Shown here piece by piece: positions 20,471 through 32,252 of a DNA stretch of 64,000 nucleotides; position 1 is the first letter of the stretch, and each line of letters opens with the position of its first letter. The position numbers and the translations under genes were made by a program. This DNA is from Kingdonia uniflora (lineage: Eukaryota > Streptophyta > Magnoliopsida > Ranunculales > Circaeasteraceae). A model generated the notes under the pieces. That model did no database searches and was not told the DNA's origin. It was given only the letters and a program-made list of their open reading frames with translations. The DNA lies in the NCBI GenBank assembly GCA_014058105.1, contig JACGCM010002082.1:372001-436000 (forward strand), read 5' to 3'.

Positions 20471-21128
20471 CCAGATCAAATACAGGCTCTCATCAACATG
20501 CCATCTCCAAAAATGACGAAAGATATTCAGAAACTTTCTAGCAAGATTGCCTCTATCAACCATTTCATTTTAAAATCTTCAGACCATTGTAGTTGGATGT
20601 TCCTTTTCTTCTGTGGTTGCACCAAACGAGAAAAAATTTAGCCAAATGCAGAGGTTCAATGGACATTAGAATGCGAAGCAGCTTTTCAGGATCTCAAAAC
20701 CTATTTGGGGAAGTCTCCCATCATGAGCACCTCAATAGATAATGAGGATCTGATTATCTATCTAGCAGTTACAGATACTTCACTCAGCTCAGTTCTAATT
20801 CAACTGGAAGGGAAAATCGAGAAACCAGTCCAATTCATCAGCAAAATCCTCACTCCAGCAAAAATGAGGTACTCTAAAATCGAGAAACTTCTTCTCACTC
20901 TTGTTTATACTTCAAAGAAACTCAGATACTACTTCCAAGCTCATTCTGCCAAAGTCATGATGAACTACCCACTTCGGGAGGTTTTGTCTAAGAAAGATAA
21001 ATCAAGGAGAGTGCAACAGTGGTCAGTCAGTTTGGTAGAATATAATATCAAGTTCAAACAAAGTTATTCTAAAAAGGGTCAAACCGTTACCGATTTTCTC
21101 ATGGCTTTTCCAGTGGAAGATCTCTAGT
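20440..21128 (+). pseudogene. Element C: RT thumb/connection and RNase H
   Basis: It starts HLISKKRTEVDPDQIQAL, then SKIASINHFILKSSDH and WTLECEAAFQDLKTYLGKSP, with an open block 20705-21127: YLAVTDTSLSSVLIQLEGK, KPVQFISKILTPAKMRYSK, PLREVLSKKDKSRRVQQWS and GQTVTDFLMAFPVEDL. These are the RH landmarks of gypsy elements. The block is intact from 20705 and comparable in length to element B's. One stop at about 20639 precedes it. Confidence 0.82.
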
Positions 21129-21199
21129 GGGAAGATCACGATCATGACCTTGCAGAGGAAGCTACAGATGATCCACCCACCAAAGCATTTGACGAGCGA

Positions 21200-21625
21200 G
21201 CTGAATGGATTACAAGGAAAGGGCGGAGACTTCTTGCAGATGGATCAGCAGGACCCGCAGGATCAGAAATTAGAATCGAATTGATTACCCCTTCCAACGA
21301 CAGAATTAAGGAATCAATCCACTTGGATTTTAAGGCCTCAAACAATATTACCGAGTACAAAACTCTCATTCAAGAACTCGACCTCGCTCTTGAGCTCAAT
21401 ATCCCCGAACTCTCAGTTTACACAGATTTGCTACTCATCGTCCACCATTACTTTGAGCAATATAAGAAGAATGGCAAGTTGATCGAATACGCAACCCTCG
21501 TTACAGATAGGATGAGCAAGTTTACGCAAGAAACTCTCAATTATCTTCCTTACGAAGAAAATAGACACGCCGATTCCATGGCATATCTAGCCAGGGACTT
21601 AGGCACAAAAGCTCAATATCTCTAG
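21200..21625 (+). pseudogene. Element C: archaeal-type RNase H (aRNH)
   Basis: All four acidic positions are readable: LLADGSAGPAGSEIRIEL (first Asp, about 21232), NNITEYKTLIQELDLAL (Glu), LSVYTDLLLIVHHY (Asp) and RHADSMAYLARDLG (Asp). This is the best-preserved aRNH in the window. It shows that the loss of Asp in B and the frameshift in A are secondary. Confidence 0.85.
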
Positions 21626-21859
21626 ATCGAAGTGATTTTAACCCCAAGCATTGATCACATTTTTGTATGCACGATCAACACTGGGGTTGATAAAGGGGGA
21701 GACGATTATTGGTGAAAGCCTTTCATAGTTTATCTCAGAATCGACAACAAATACGAAGGACAATTTCTAGCAGATCTGAAGGAGAGCCGACAGCTGATAG
21801 ACAACTCAAAATGTTGCACTAATCAAAATGGTACCTTATACCGCCATTCAGTCATGGGG

Positions 21860-22830
21860 CCTTACCTCAAATGCCTCTCCAAATAGAAAGTGGACGAGAT
21901 GCACCATGATCTACATAAAGGGACTTGCTATTCCTATACCGTAGGTCGATCACTAGCAAGAAGAGCCATTACACAAGGAGTATTCTGGCCCAGCATGCGC
22001 AAGCACGCAGAAGAATATTCACGTATATGCGGCAGATGTTTGATTAGGGATCTTATCGAACCCCTGCGCTCGATCTCCATGCAAGTAATATGTTTTGGCC
22101 ATTCAAAAGATGGGCACTCGATCTTATCGGCGAATTCCTTAATTCCCCAGGTAACCGCCGCCATCTACTCGTAGCAACTGATTATTTTATAAAATGGGCA
22201 GAAGCAGCTTCACTCTGTCAAACCAGAGAAGAAGAGGTCAACTCTATTATCAGGGAACACATCATCACTCGGTTTGGGTACCCCCACCTAATTATTCCCG
22301 ATAATGGGCCCCAATTTGTTGGAGAAAAGGTCGTAGCTTTCCTCAATAAAAATTACATCATCCACTCGCCATCCAATGCCTGCTACTCTCAAGGCAATGG
22401 CCAACCCGAAATCACCAACAAAAGTATCATGGATGGACTCAGGAAAAGGCTACAAAAAAAGGGAATTGGGTTTGCAAACATCCTCATGTCTTACGGGAAT
22501 ATCGTACCACTCTACGCCAGTCGATACGCTCCACTCCATTCCACCTTCCCTATCGCCTCAAGGCCATTATTCTCTCTGAATTCCATCATCCAGTCAAAGA
22601 TCATGAGCTAACTGACGAGGAAAATGAGTTTAAATTGGCTTGCAACCTCAATTGGATTGATAAAACCAAGGAACGTGCAATCGCTAACCTAGGTGGATAT
22701 TACCATATGTTGTCCAATTCGTTCAACAAACGAGTCAGAAGCCATACCTTCCAAATCGATGATCTCGTCCTCAGAGAAATATCTCAACACCTCAAAGAGC
22801 CTCATACTGGGAAATTTGCAGACAATTAGG
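21860..22830 (+). pseudogene. Element C: integrase (one frameshift, DDE residues kept)
   Basis: LHKGTCYSYTVGRSLARRAITQ and CGRCL (zinc-binding region, 21905-22040), then in another frame WALDLIGEF (first Asp, 22105-22130), ATDYFIKWAEAA, IPDNGPQFVGEKV (second Asp, about 22299) and GNGQPEITNKSI (Glu, about 22395). The C-terminal part (IDDLVLREISQHLKEPHTGKF, about 22755-22825) ends at a stop. All three catalytic residues remain, but the frame change near 22090 separates zinc finger and core. Confidence 0.85.
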
Positions 22831-23109
22831 AAGGTCTAATCCTTATCACAGGTCTCTCAGGCCTAGGATCATATTACCTCATGACCAAAATAGGGAGTTC
22901 ACATTTCAAATCCTTGGAACACTAGGCGACTGAAATGGTACTATCGGTAAGTTCCTCACTACTTTATTTCAAATTCTCGCTTTTCCCATTCCAAAAGTGA
23001 AATCTTCATCTCTATCCAATGTACATCATTTTCTATTTAATGAAACTTACAAGTTTTTCTCCCATATATCTCTCTACTTCGTAGACAACACATAGGTTAA
23101 AGCATAGAT
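22831..23109. other. Element C: 3'UTR before the tandem array
   Basis: It is collinear with element A at about 17390-17600 ('ggatcatatt', 'ggaacactaggc', 'ccattccaaaagtg'). No coding potential is seen. Confidence 0.5.
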
Positions 23110-23760
23110 AATATTATCTTTCAATCAACTTTTATACTAGTTAAATCAAGGATAACACTTTGTTTGGGTGACTCAACTAAATCTCTGCGATTAAACCTAA
23201 GGTAATACTAGTTTTCCATCAAAGACTCTACTAGACATAAGATAAAGCAAAGGTAAAACTAGCTTTCATCTACCTCAATATGGTTATGACATCATACCAT
23301 TTAAATCAAGGATAGCACTTATTTCGGCTGACTCTACTAAATCTCGGCGATTAAAACTAGGGTAATACTTATTTTACATCAAAGACTCTATCAGACATAA
23401 AATAAAGCAAAGGTAAAGCTAGTTTTTATCTACCTCAATATGGTTGCGACATCATACCAGTTAAATCAAGGATAGCACTTAGTTTGGCCAACTCTACTAA
23501 ATCTCTGCGATTAAAACTAAGGTAACATTTATTTTACATCAAAGGCTCTACCAGACATAAGATAAAGCAAATGGAAAACTAGCTTTCATCTACCATAATA
23601 TGGCTGCGATATCATACCAGTTAAATTAAGGATAACACTTGGTTTGGCTGATTCTACTAAATCTCTATGATTAAAACTAAGGTAACACTTGTTTTACATC
23701 AAGACTCTAATAAACATAAGATGAAACAAAGGGTAATACTAAATTTCATCTCTAAACTTG
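23110..23760. repeat. 160-bp tandem array, ~4 copies, in the 3'UTR of element C
   Basis: The marker 'agacataa' occurs at 23233, 23393 and 23553, with a degenerate copy at about 23712 (spacings 160, 160, 159). Units share 'aaaactagctttcatctacc', 'caatatgg' and 'ttaaatcaaggatagcactt'. It is homologous to A's ~170-bp array but has a different unit length and copy number. Confidence 0.9.
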
Positions 23761-23839
23761 TCAGTAGCAACTACTTTTTATTTCAGATTACATATACAAC
23801 CTCTACAATAGATTATTTTCTGCTGTTGGGATGTCAGCT

Positions 23840-25132
23840 ATGCTTTCCCCTAAAATAGAAGGTCAATCAACCATAAATTCTTGAGCTCCCCCTGCAACAA
23901 GAGGTCGATCAGCCATAAATTCTTGAGCTCGGGCAGTCACAACAATCTTGGCATGCTCTATCAATTCAGTAGGTCAAGGGCCTAAATCTGTTTCCATGGA
24001 CTGCATACAACTTCCTCGATCTATATTAGCTCTACAAATACATCCCCTGTCTGGCAAACTATTGAACAAGGTATCTTTTTTATACTCAAGCCTTTTTACC
24101 TCCTCTACAAAATAGGCAATGACTGCCCTCAACAATTTTGAGTGCAATGCGTTGGTTGCAACCGACCTAGACAAATTTACTCTATTAGCCATGCTATTTC
24201 TCTATCTACTTGATCTGTGAAAGCAATGTTTTCTTCCAATTTTTTGTTGGCTTTTGCTAATACAGCTCGATTAATCGCCTCCAAATCGGCCACCTTAGCA
24301 CGAAGTACCTCAATCTCCCTGTTTAGTTCTTCCATATCCAGAATCTTTTGTAGCATTTCATCTTTCTGCTATATCAAAATATCCTTCCCTCTGATAGTCT
24401 ATTCTAACCTTTGTTCCCTGGAAAGAGCAGCATCCAGCTTCCTTTCTCTCTCCCTCAACCGCTCAACTCCTTTTCGCACATGATCTTGAATTCAAGCGAT
24501 ATCCCCCTCCAGCTCCCTTATTCAAGCTGATAGGCTGACTACATATCCAACCTTGGCGTGTCTGGCACGTGAATTGGCCTATGCCAATTCGGTCTTAATT
24601 GCGCCACTCTTTCGTTCAACTCATCACACTTACGTTGTGGCATTTTGAAATTCTAAATCTGTGGTAGGTATAGTTGAATACAATTTTTCAACTGCAACTT
24701 CTGACATAGACAGATTATCTCAAGCTTTTTTCAGCTCATTATCTTTATCAACCAATTTCTTCTTCAATCGCTCTAGCTCGCTTCTGTTATTCGCTAGATC
24801 AGCTCGAGTTTGCCCCTGATTGTTATTTTTCATGATCACATCGTTCTTCAAACTGGCCACCGACCGATTTAAGCCTACCTTCATTTTTTTAGCGCATGTA
24901 CCCAGTAATGAGCCATGTCAGCCTCCCTACTCTTTACCATCAGCGCATCATTCTGAGTTTTGAGTTTCTTTGCATATTTTTTTAACTCTGCGAGCTCTTT
25001 TTGCCCTTTCTCAATTTTTCCATCCTTCTCCTCGATTTTCCAAAGTAGGACGACAGCTGTCTGTGTTGCCTCAACAAACTTGAATTATACTTTTACATGT
25101 TGATCTTCTCTATCTTTATTCACGTCTTTCAT
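23840..25132 (-). pseudogene. Element C: antisense coiled-coil ORF as4
   Basis: On the minus strand the frame starts at about 25132 (MKDVNKDREDQHVKV), parallel to MREANIDRDAQHVKV in element A (start 52564). It continues IEEKDGKIEKGQKELAELKK, a heptad-rich helix, then shifts frame several times and ends with LPDRGCICRANIDRG (about 24040) and GESIADI (about 23830), again as in A. Near the end a segment AQEFMADRP is duplicated. The protein is long, charged and predicted as coiled coil from the sequence pattern; no enzyme motif is visible. It may be a separate gene or a 3' exon of as3. Confidence 0.6.
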
Positions 25133-25426
25133 CCTATCAAGCCCTTATGAAAATTCTTGTTTACATTGATATGCATCACCTTCGTGCAACCGAACTGACT
25201 CCAATTCGACCTATACATCATATCAAGTTCGATTTAGAATACTCAGTCACCACATATGGCTCATTTCGAACGATATATTTATTTTTTGACATTTACCATG
25301 TAAGACTACTTCTAAACTTAAGGTCGAAGTACAATCTCAGATGGATGCTCCATAACATTTACTTCCAAGTCTAAGGTACACAATCTCTATATTTTAAATT
25401 TGTCAATATTTTGATATTTCCTGTAC
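25133..25426. other. Element C: spacer between as4 and the LINE1 insertion
   Basis: Non-coding and collinear with 52565-52860 of element A ('ttcgaacgat', 'ttttttgacatttac', 'aaggtacaca'). Nothing else is recognised. Confidence 0.45.
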
Positions 25427-25438
25427 GATATTTTAGTG
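25427..25438. repeat. LINE1 target-site duplication, left copy
   Basis: 'gatattttagtg' here and 'gacatttcagtg' at 32241-32252 match at 10 of 12 positions and bracket LINE1. Element A is uninterrupted at the corresponding place (about 52875-52895). Confidence 0.75.
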
Positions 25439-25539
25439 TTTTTTTTTTTTGCAAAAAGTTGAGCTTTATATTAAACCTATAAACATACATCAAAGGGGAC
25501 CTTGCTTATCAAGGAAATCCCAAATGGAAAAGAAAAAAT

Positions 25540-26274
25540 TTACAAGAAAGATCTACTATAAAGATGGTTATGGAGAGAGACTCCGTCCATCTTGAAATGT
25601 CATCTAGGTCGAAATCAAAAGTACTCAATGAAGGGATCTTCAATTCTCATGAGGAAAGTTTGGCGTCCACGATAGTCTTCTTCAAAAGGTTCAGCATTAT
25701 CGGATCCTCTCCTAGCCATAAGGTCGGCGGAGAAATTGCATTCCCTCCAAGTATGGTTGAATCGGATTTGTCGAATGTATTTCTTGAGTAGACTCAATTG
25801 TATCTTAAACATCTACTGAACCATTTCAGTTTTGAATGCTCTAATTGTTATTTCAGAGTCGGAGAGCACACATAAATAATGTCAACCTCTTGCAATAATT
25901 TTCTGAATACCGGTAAGTATAGATTTTATTTCGGCGACAAAACTAGTTGTGATGTCGATCGCCTCGCTATATTCCCCTAGAATAGCTCCCTCACTATCCC
26001 GAAACACCACACCAATACCTGCAGTACCTGGGTTTCCAATACTTGAGCCATCACAATAGATTTTTACTTCATTCGGCATAGGCAGTTCCCAGAAACTGCC
26101 TTGTATAGCTGCATAACTGTTGGCCTTGTATTGAACTTTCAGAATTTTTATGGTCTGCAGTTCCTGTGTGCTATTATGCCTCTTTCCTTTTGACAGTTCA
26201 GCTGTATACTGAATTTTTTTGTGAATCTCCATCTTCAGAGTACGCAAGGTAGTCGTTGTCTCGTCAAAACGCAA
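25540..26274 (-). pseudogene. LINE1 ORF2: RNase H domain
   Basis: The block from 26274 contains NEVKIYCDGSSIGNPG (first Asp, about 26075), GVVFRDSEGAILGEYSEAI, TSFVAEIKSILTGI (Glu helix) and, beyond a frame change, IRFNHTWRECNFSADLMARR (about 25725-25790), where N-x-x-A-D-x-x-A-x-x is the domain's end signature. This is a C-terminal RNase H as found in many plant L1 elements. The second half lies in a different frame from the first. Confidence 0.8.
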
Positions 26275-26329
26275 GTTGATCCTAGCTGTCCAGATTGTTT
26301 GGTAGATGGAGAAAACAGTTATGATCCAA

Positions 26330-27100
26330 AAGTCATTTAAATAGCTGCTAGCTGATCAACTTTTTTCCAAAATGGATTTTCATGTGTCTGTTCTAGATAT
26401 AAAAGGCAAAGAGAAGGTATTAGTAGCCCATAACCAAAAATTAGCTGCTGAAGGACAGTGCAAGAGCAAATGTGCTTCAGATTCCTCTTGCAAGCGGCAA
26501 AGAGTGCAGCGGGAAGTGATATGGATTCCCTTTTTTTGAAAAATGTCATCCATAGGTACGATATGATTTACCAATCTTCATGCAAAGCCCCCTAGTTTTG
26601 GTTGAACGCTTCCCCTCGACGTATACTTCCACCACCATGCCGTATTCATTTTTTTCCTTATAGTCTCATAGGCATTTCTTACAGTGAAGTTCCCATAGAT
26701 ATCAGGTTTTCAGATTCTTTTATCTGCTTCTCGTGGGTTACAAGGTATTTCCAACACATTAATCCCCAGGGCCAATAGTAGAATCCTAATATCAGTAGGT
26801 ATATCCCATCCGTTGGAGTTGATAAAATCACTAAGTCTAGCTATGCATCTTTTCAACAAGGATTATGGCATCTCAATGTATTCCCTCAAGGGTTTCTTCA
26901 TGGCCCAAGTGTCCCTTCAGAAGTCGATGTTAGCCCCATTTCCTACTAACCATCCCATATATGGTCGATTAATACTAGCAGCTAGTTTAATACCTGGCCA
27001 AATCGTGGACCTTTTATGATATCGTATGAAGTCTCCAGCTTTGTTTGTGAACTTAGCTTGTATAAATTGAGACTAGTCCTCTTGCCTGTCACAGAAGGCC
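26330..27100 (-). pseudogene. LINE1 ORF2: zinc-finger (zf-RVT) region
   Basis: RCTLCRLQEESEAHLLLHCP (about 26455-26520) is the C-x-x-C ... H-x-x-x-x-C signature of the plant zf-RVT module, between reverse transcriptase and RNase H. It is preceded by HIVPMDDIFQKKGI and followed by NFWLWATNTFSL. The rest of the stretch up to 27100 reads in scattered frames. Confidence 0.75.
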
Positions 27101-28995
27101 TAATGGAGTTTGCACAACATAGCATCATTAACTTCTTTCAAGCTTCAGATACCCAACCCACCCTCCTTCGGTAGTTTGCAGAATTTCTCCCATTTTACTG
27201 TAATTCCTTTTCTTTTGGATGGATCCCCAGTCCAGATAATATTACGTATGATAGAGTCCCCTTCCTTTATGAGCAATCTTTGCCATTTATAAATAGCCAT
27301 ATTATATATGGGGAGACTATTTAAAATGGCCCTTGCTAGGATTACTCTACCCTGGAACGTTAAGAGTTTTCTTGTCCAACTATTAGCCCTTTTGCGTATC
27401 TTTTCCACTAGAGGTCTTATAGTATTTGTGGTTACTCTGCCTTGACTTAGGGGAATTCCCAGGTATGCTTCAGGAAGAGTGCCTTCAGAGAAACCAAAAA
27501 TATTTAACACAATACGTCTTCGTGTTAGGGGTACACCACTGAGGAAAATCTTACTTTTGTCGATGCTAATTTCCTGTCTGGATGCTTTCTTTTATCTTGT
27601 AAGAGCTTTTCGCAGGTGTTTTAGGTATATTGATCTACCATTTACAAAGATCAGAATATCATCTGCGAATAAGAGGTGTGTTGGGGCTTGACATTTTTTT
27701 ATCGTAACCATGGGGAGGATCTTCCGTTGCTCTAGCAGATGGTGAAGGTGAATACTCAGTATATCTTCAGCTATCGCAAATAGCAGTGGGGATAAGAGGT
27801 CCACTTATTTTAGTCCTCTGCTAATAGAAAAATATCCTGAAGGGCTACCATTCATTGAAACAGAGATCATACTACTACTGACGATAGTCGATATCCACTG
27901 GCGAAATGTAGGGCCAAATCCACAAGAGTCCAGAGCTACAAATAGAAAATCCCAACACAGAGTATCATAAGCTTGTGAGATGTCTAGCTTGAGTGCAACG
28001 TTTCAACCCTTCCTTTTCTCTGTCATTTCATTCACTAACTCGGAGGCCATACAAATGTAATTCTGGACACTTCTGCCCGGGATAAATGCACTTCGGTCTC
28101 GAGAAAAAAATTTAGAAGCAATAGGAGATAGTCTTGTGGCTATAATCTTAGTAATAATCTTGAAGATGAAATTACTAAGACATATGGGTCTGAACTGTTT
28201 AATAGTCACTAGATTTTTAACCTTAGGAATCAAAACAATCAGGTTAGTGTTGAAATGTTTGGGGATCATACCATCAGAAAAGAAGGAGGTGATTCCAAAG
28301 TAGATGTCTGCTTCTAAAATTTTCCATTGTGTCCTGAAAAAAGATCCAGGAAAACCATCTGATCCTGGCGAACTATCACTATCCAAGTCAAACATAGCTT
28401 CTTTAATCTCTGCTTGTGACAGACTAACCATCAATTGATTGTTTCCATCGGTTCTGACTTTGTGGAGCATGTTGGCAAATAGTGATGGGGTATGAAGGAC
28501 TTCGGGGGCAATAAATTTCTCAGTGTAGAATGCAACTATATATTGTCTAATATCCTCTTGGTCCTTAAGAATCGACCCTCCTAGAGTAGAAAGTTTAGTA
28601 ATAATGGTTTTCTCTGTTCTAATCTTTGTTGAAGAATGAAAGAATCTTGTATTTCGCTTACCTGCTTGAAGCCATTTAATGCGGGAACGTTGTATCCATG
28701 TAATCTCCTCCATTTTCTCAATATCTACAAGCAATATTGCTTTCCCAAACATTTGATGCTCAAGATCATCATTTGTGTGGTCTTGTTCTGACTCTACTTG
28801 CAGATGAAGAATTTCCCTTTCCAAGTCATCCTTAATAATCTGGGGAACTATAACCGTACGTCTCCATTCTTTAATATCTACCTTGAGTCTTCGTAGTTTA
28901 AGCATCACTGTAAACAGTAGGTTAGCCAACATAGGCTTGTACCAGCTATGTTCAACAACCTTATAGAATTCAGGATATCTACTCCATGCCTGCAT
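27101..28995 (-). pseudogene. LINE1 ORF2: reverse transcriptase
   Basis: It runs from ILHLQVESEQDHTND (about 28800) through MFDLDSDSSPGSDGFPGSFF, RPICLSNFIFKIITKIIATR (RT motif 2) and SAFIPGRSVQNYICMASELV, to LKLDISQAYDTLCWDF (motif A, about 27950-28000). A second open block (27592-27804) has LSPLLFAIAEDIL and LLFADDILIF with the catalytic FADD box intact. A third (27145-27510) has EAYLGIPLSQGRVT and LTFQGRVILARAIL. Frame changes and stops near 28000, 27805 and 27510 break it. Confidence 0.87.
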
Positions 28996-29709
28996 GTAGC
29001 AAAAAGGAATAATGTAAGGTTTTGGTATGTGGAAGCATTCTCCCGACAGTAGAGAGTGGTCGGATTTAGTTCTTGGGAGTACTTTGATTCTCCAGCCAGG
29101 AAACGAGTCGAGCCACTACCTATTTTAGAGGCATCTGTCGAGGCGACTGAAGATCCAGTTATGTCCTTTTTGGGCATTTCACCACGTGAAGTTCATACCT
29201 GAAGTACTACTCTCTGTCAAGTTGGCATTATCGAGGAAATTTGCAAAATTTGATATAGCATTCACCAAAGGAGGTCTTCCACATTTTCTTTCTGAAAGTT
29301 AGAGAATCACATTGTAATACCCTATGAAAATCCACAGTTTGGTGTTGTTCAAGAAGAATCTGGTTAGTTGTAACCATAAATCCAGTCTGTTTATTCGTAG
29401 GCAGTCTACATGTATGAAACAAAGGCAGCAGTCCATGTATTCGACCGTTATAAATTTTTTATCCACCTGAATCACCTGTGGCTCTTGAGAATTCTCTGCC
29501 CATAGTATCCATATAATTCCCTTCATATCCATGGATTCGTTGGAAATAATCCTTGAGCTAAATCCAGGAATGTAAAATATATTGGTGAAAATCATTGGTT
29601 CAGCAAAACCCATTATCTGGAGTTTATTTTCTTCAATTTTCTTCTTCAAATATGATATATTTTTGGAGTTTCCTAATCCGCGTTCATTCCAAAAGAGGAC
29701 TTTCATCAA
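28996..29709 (-). pseudogene. LINE1 ORF2: AP endonuclease domain
   Basis: From 29709 the frame gives MMKVLFWNERGLGNSK (N-R-G-L-G motif), LQIMGFAEPM (catalytic Glu), then FIGYYNVIL where L1 endonucleases have GDFN; the Asp is Tyr here. Further on, in other frames, come GMNFTW and KSDHSLL (the S-D-H motif). The nuclease nicks the target DNA to prime reverse transcription. The change at GDFN would inactivate it. Confidence 0.78.
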
Positions 29710-31638
29710 TTACCTTTTCGTTGGGATAGTGGGTTTCGAGGATCTAAGGTGTAAACCTTACATCCTTTGAAAACTTGGTTAAGCCCTAGGCTGGGTATGC
29801 TATCCTCGAGTTCCATTTCATCTGCCCAACTCTCTGGGTTAAGTAGTATACGTACTTCCTCTTGTACATTAGAGCTAGCATCATCTTCCTCATGGCCATC
29901 TTCATAAATTACCATCTAAAAATTTTGTGGTTGAACCCCTTCTTCAGTTGTTGTTTCTGCACCTTCTCACTCTTGTGTACCTGATAATTGCCCTTGCCTT
30001 GGTTCATTATCATTGTTGCTTAAATTTTGAAACTGATTGATGCTTGTGGTGAAGCTGTTATTAGAGGCGGCAGACCTGTGTTTGCTATGACCTGCCTTAG
30101 GTGTTGACCATATATCGGCTTCCCTGAATTTTACCACCTGTTGTTCCGTGTTTATTTTTGGAAAATGAATAATAGGGGATGCTTCGCTACTTTCATTTGG
30201 GGTATCTTGAAAGTAAAGATGTTTATAAGGCATGTGGGGCTGTTGGTCATTGATTCCTTTCTTCATAGGTTGCACATCTTTGATCTTCACCACTTGGTTA
30301 TTTTTCTGGATCACTGGATTTTGACTGATTTTCTGTAGCTGTTCATTTTGTCTGCAGGCCATTTGTATCACTTAGCATTCCGCTATAATATGCCTAATGT
30401 TGTTGCAATGAGCGCAATATTTAAGAATCCTGTGGAGAATGACTTCCTGAGTGATGATCTCTCCATCCACTCTAGCAAAACTTTCTTTGGTATCGATTTC
30501 GATATAACAATATCTATAAGCACGCACCTATTGTGACCATAAACTTTGTTCTTAGTGGAGTGGTCTAAATGAATTGGTGTATTCAACATTTTGCCCAAAA
30601 CATTATGATCTTGTGGCTCCATAATTCCATTGGAAAACCTGGAAATTTGCACCAGATGAGAGCATTAGTATTGTTGTGTTTATCAATAGAGAAATTGGGG
30701 TTCCATGGCCTATTCCTCATGGGAAGGTTCTGAACAATCCATGGTCCTTTGCTCCAAATGAGTAGTTTATCTTCTTCATTGTCAAGATTAATAATGAAGA
30801 ATCATTTTCCAATGGGGATCAATTTGTAGAGCCCCATAGTCTTCCAATGATCGTGAGCATATTGTTGTACCTCTACGAACTTGATTTTTTGGAGGTCCAG
30901 TCTACCAATGAGACTGAACTGGATTTCAGATATTCCTTCGGCAATATCATCGGATGAACTGGACAAAATTGGGGTTTCACCTCTAATCCCTGCTTGTATT
31001 AATGGCGTAGCTGGTTGCGGTGGTTTCTCCTTCCCTAAGACTTTTTTAGCAAAGCTGCTTGTATTATTAGTTATATTTCCATCAGGAATTTTACTATGGT
31101 TTATGGAATCAATCCCCATAACCTGTTGACATTGTTTTCCAGTGTTTGCTGGCTTGATTTCTTCATCTCTGACAGCTTTTCCCAAGAAATCCCATGGGCA
31201 TACAATCCTAGAATGATGATCAGGTTTATTGGCTGTATCCTCAGTCTCTTTTGTGTCTCGATCCTTTGCAGGATTTTTCCCTGATTCTGGAATTTCTCCA
31301 TTTTTATTTGCCTCAATTAGAGTGGAGATGAACTCCTTCATAAAACCCTTCGTATTTAATCCCACTGATTTAATACCATTGTTAAGAATCAATTGGAGTA
31401 GATTCGTAGTAAGAGCATCGATGATTACAAACGATAAATCCCAAACAATCAACCACGAAGGAGAGAGATTAAGTTGAGAATGATTTGAGGCTGATTTGAA
31501 AACATTTTTAGTTTCTGGGTATAAAAAACCTACAAATTTTTTTAACATTTTCACCACAAGGCAGACTCTGAAAATGACCCAAGTTGTAAAATAAAATGCT
31601 CGAGTACTACTAATATGGGCCCCGACAATTGCCCTCAA
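29706..31638 (-). pseudogene. LINE1 ORF1 (DUF4283-like domain and CCHC knuckle)
   Basis: In the middle, FSLIGRLDLQKIKFVEVQQY (about 30870-30930) is followed by HDHWKTMGLYKLIPIGK and then FIINLDNEEDKLLIWSKGPW (about 30740-30800), the core of the DUF4283 domain of plant LINE ORF1 proteins. Downstream, YCAHCNNIRHIIAEC (about 30374-30418) is a C-x2-C-x4-H-x4-C knuckle. The N-terminal part (to 31638) is open for 278 codons and lacks a recognisable domain. ORF1 would be the RNA-binding protein of the particle. Two or more frame changes are present. Confidence 0.78.
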
Positions 31639-31639
31639 C

Positions 31640-32240
31640 TCTATGGAACAAATTCCATTTGCTCAACTCTTCATCTTGAGGAACGATGGTTCTATTTTAA
31701 ACTACTCTTATATATTCCTCACATATACATCACTATGGGTTTTGGGAGATTGTTATAGAAAAGGTGCCAAATTCCCACCATCACTTATATATTTCTCACA
31801 TATACATCACTGACCTTAGACATTTTGAGACATATGGATAAATAACTGAAATCCCAAGCCAACCATTATCACGTCCCAAATGAAGGCACAAACAATCCAT
31901 ATTACTCGGATGATTTCACGAAGGCAACCCCTTGTTATCCATAGCCAACAATTATTCTTTGTCGAAGTTATCTCTTAAAATGGCGAGCTATAACCTTATA
32001 ATGGCTCTATATATCTACGAATTAAAACACTGGGTATGAAATGCAAAGCTCAATGAATTCGCTATTTTCCCCTCCTAACTATACCCCATTTCCATATCCA
32101 CTTGCCATCTTCATTGGTACCCTTCTACCCTTGATCACCATATGTAACTCTACACAATCTTCTGCTATAAAAACAATTCAAACCCCAAATAATCAAAACC
32201 ATAGAGATCAACGTTTCCATACATAGTATGACATAAATCT
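31640..32240 (-). other. LINE1 5'UTR
   Basis: About 600 bp without coding potential between ORF1 and the target duplication. A segment 'cttatatatt(c/t)ctcacatata' recurs at about 31706 and 31785, an internal repeat of about 80 bp, as is common in LINE 5' regions. Confidence 0.55.
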
Positions 32241-32252
32241 GACATTTCAGTG
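32241..32252. repeat. LINE1 target-site duplication, right copy
   Basis: 'gacatttcagtg', partner of 25427-25438. Element C's antisense block continues immediately to the right. Confidence 0.75.

Larger units (their letters stand above)
25439..32240 (-). mobile_element. Plant L1-type LINE, near full length (LINE1, minus strand, 6.8 kb)
   Basis: On the minus strand in order: 5'UTR (about 31640-32240), ORF1 with DUF4283-like domain and CCHC knuckle, ORF2 with endonuclease, reverse transcriptase, zinc-finger/RVT region and RNase H, then a 12-nt poly(A) (T run at 25439-25450). A 12-bp target duplication flanks it. It is inserted in element C between as4 and as3, 67 bp from the end of as3. Frameshifts and stops show it is old. 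Confidence 0.9.

Noticed and set aside
23110..23760. CRISPR-like array
   Set aside because: Units of 160 bp are homologous throughout, with no short repeat/unique spacer alternation, and the context is a plant retrotransposon 3'UTR.
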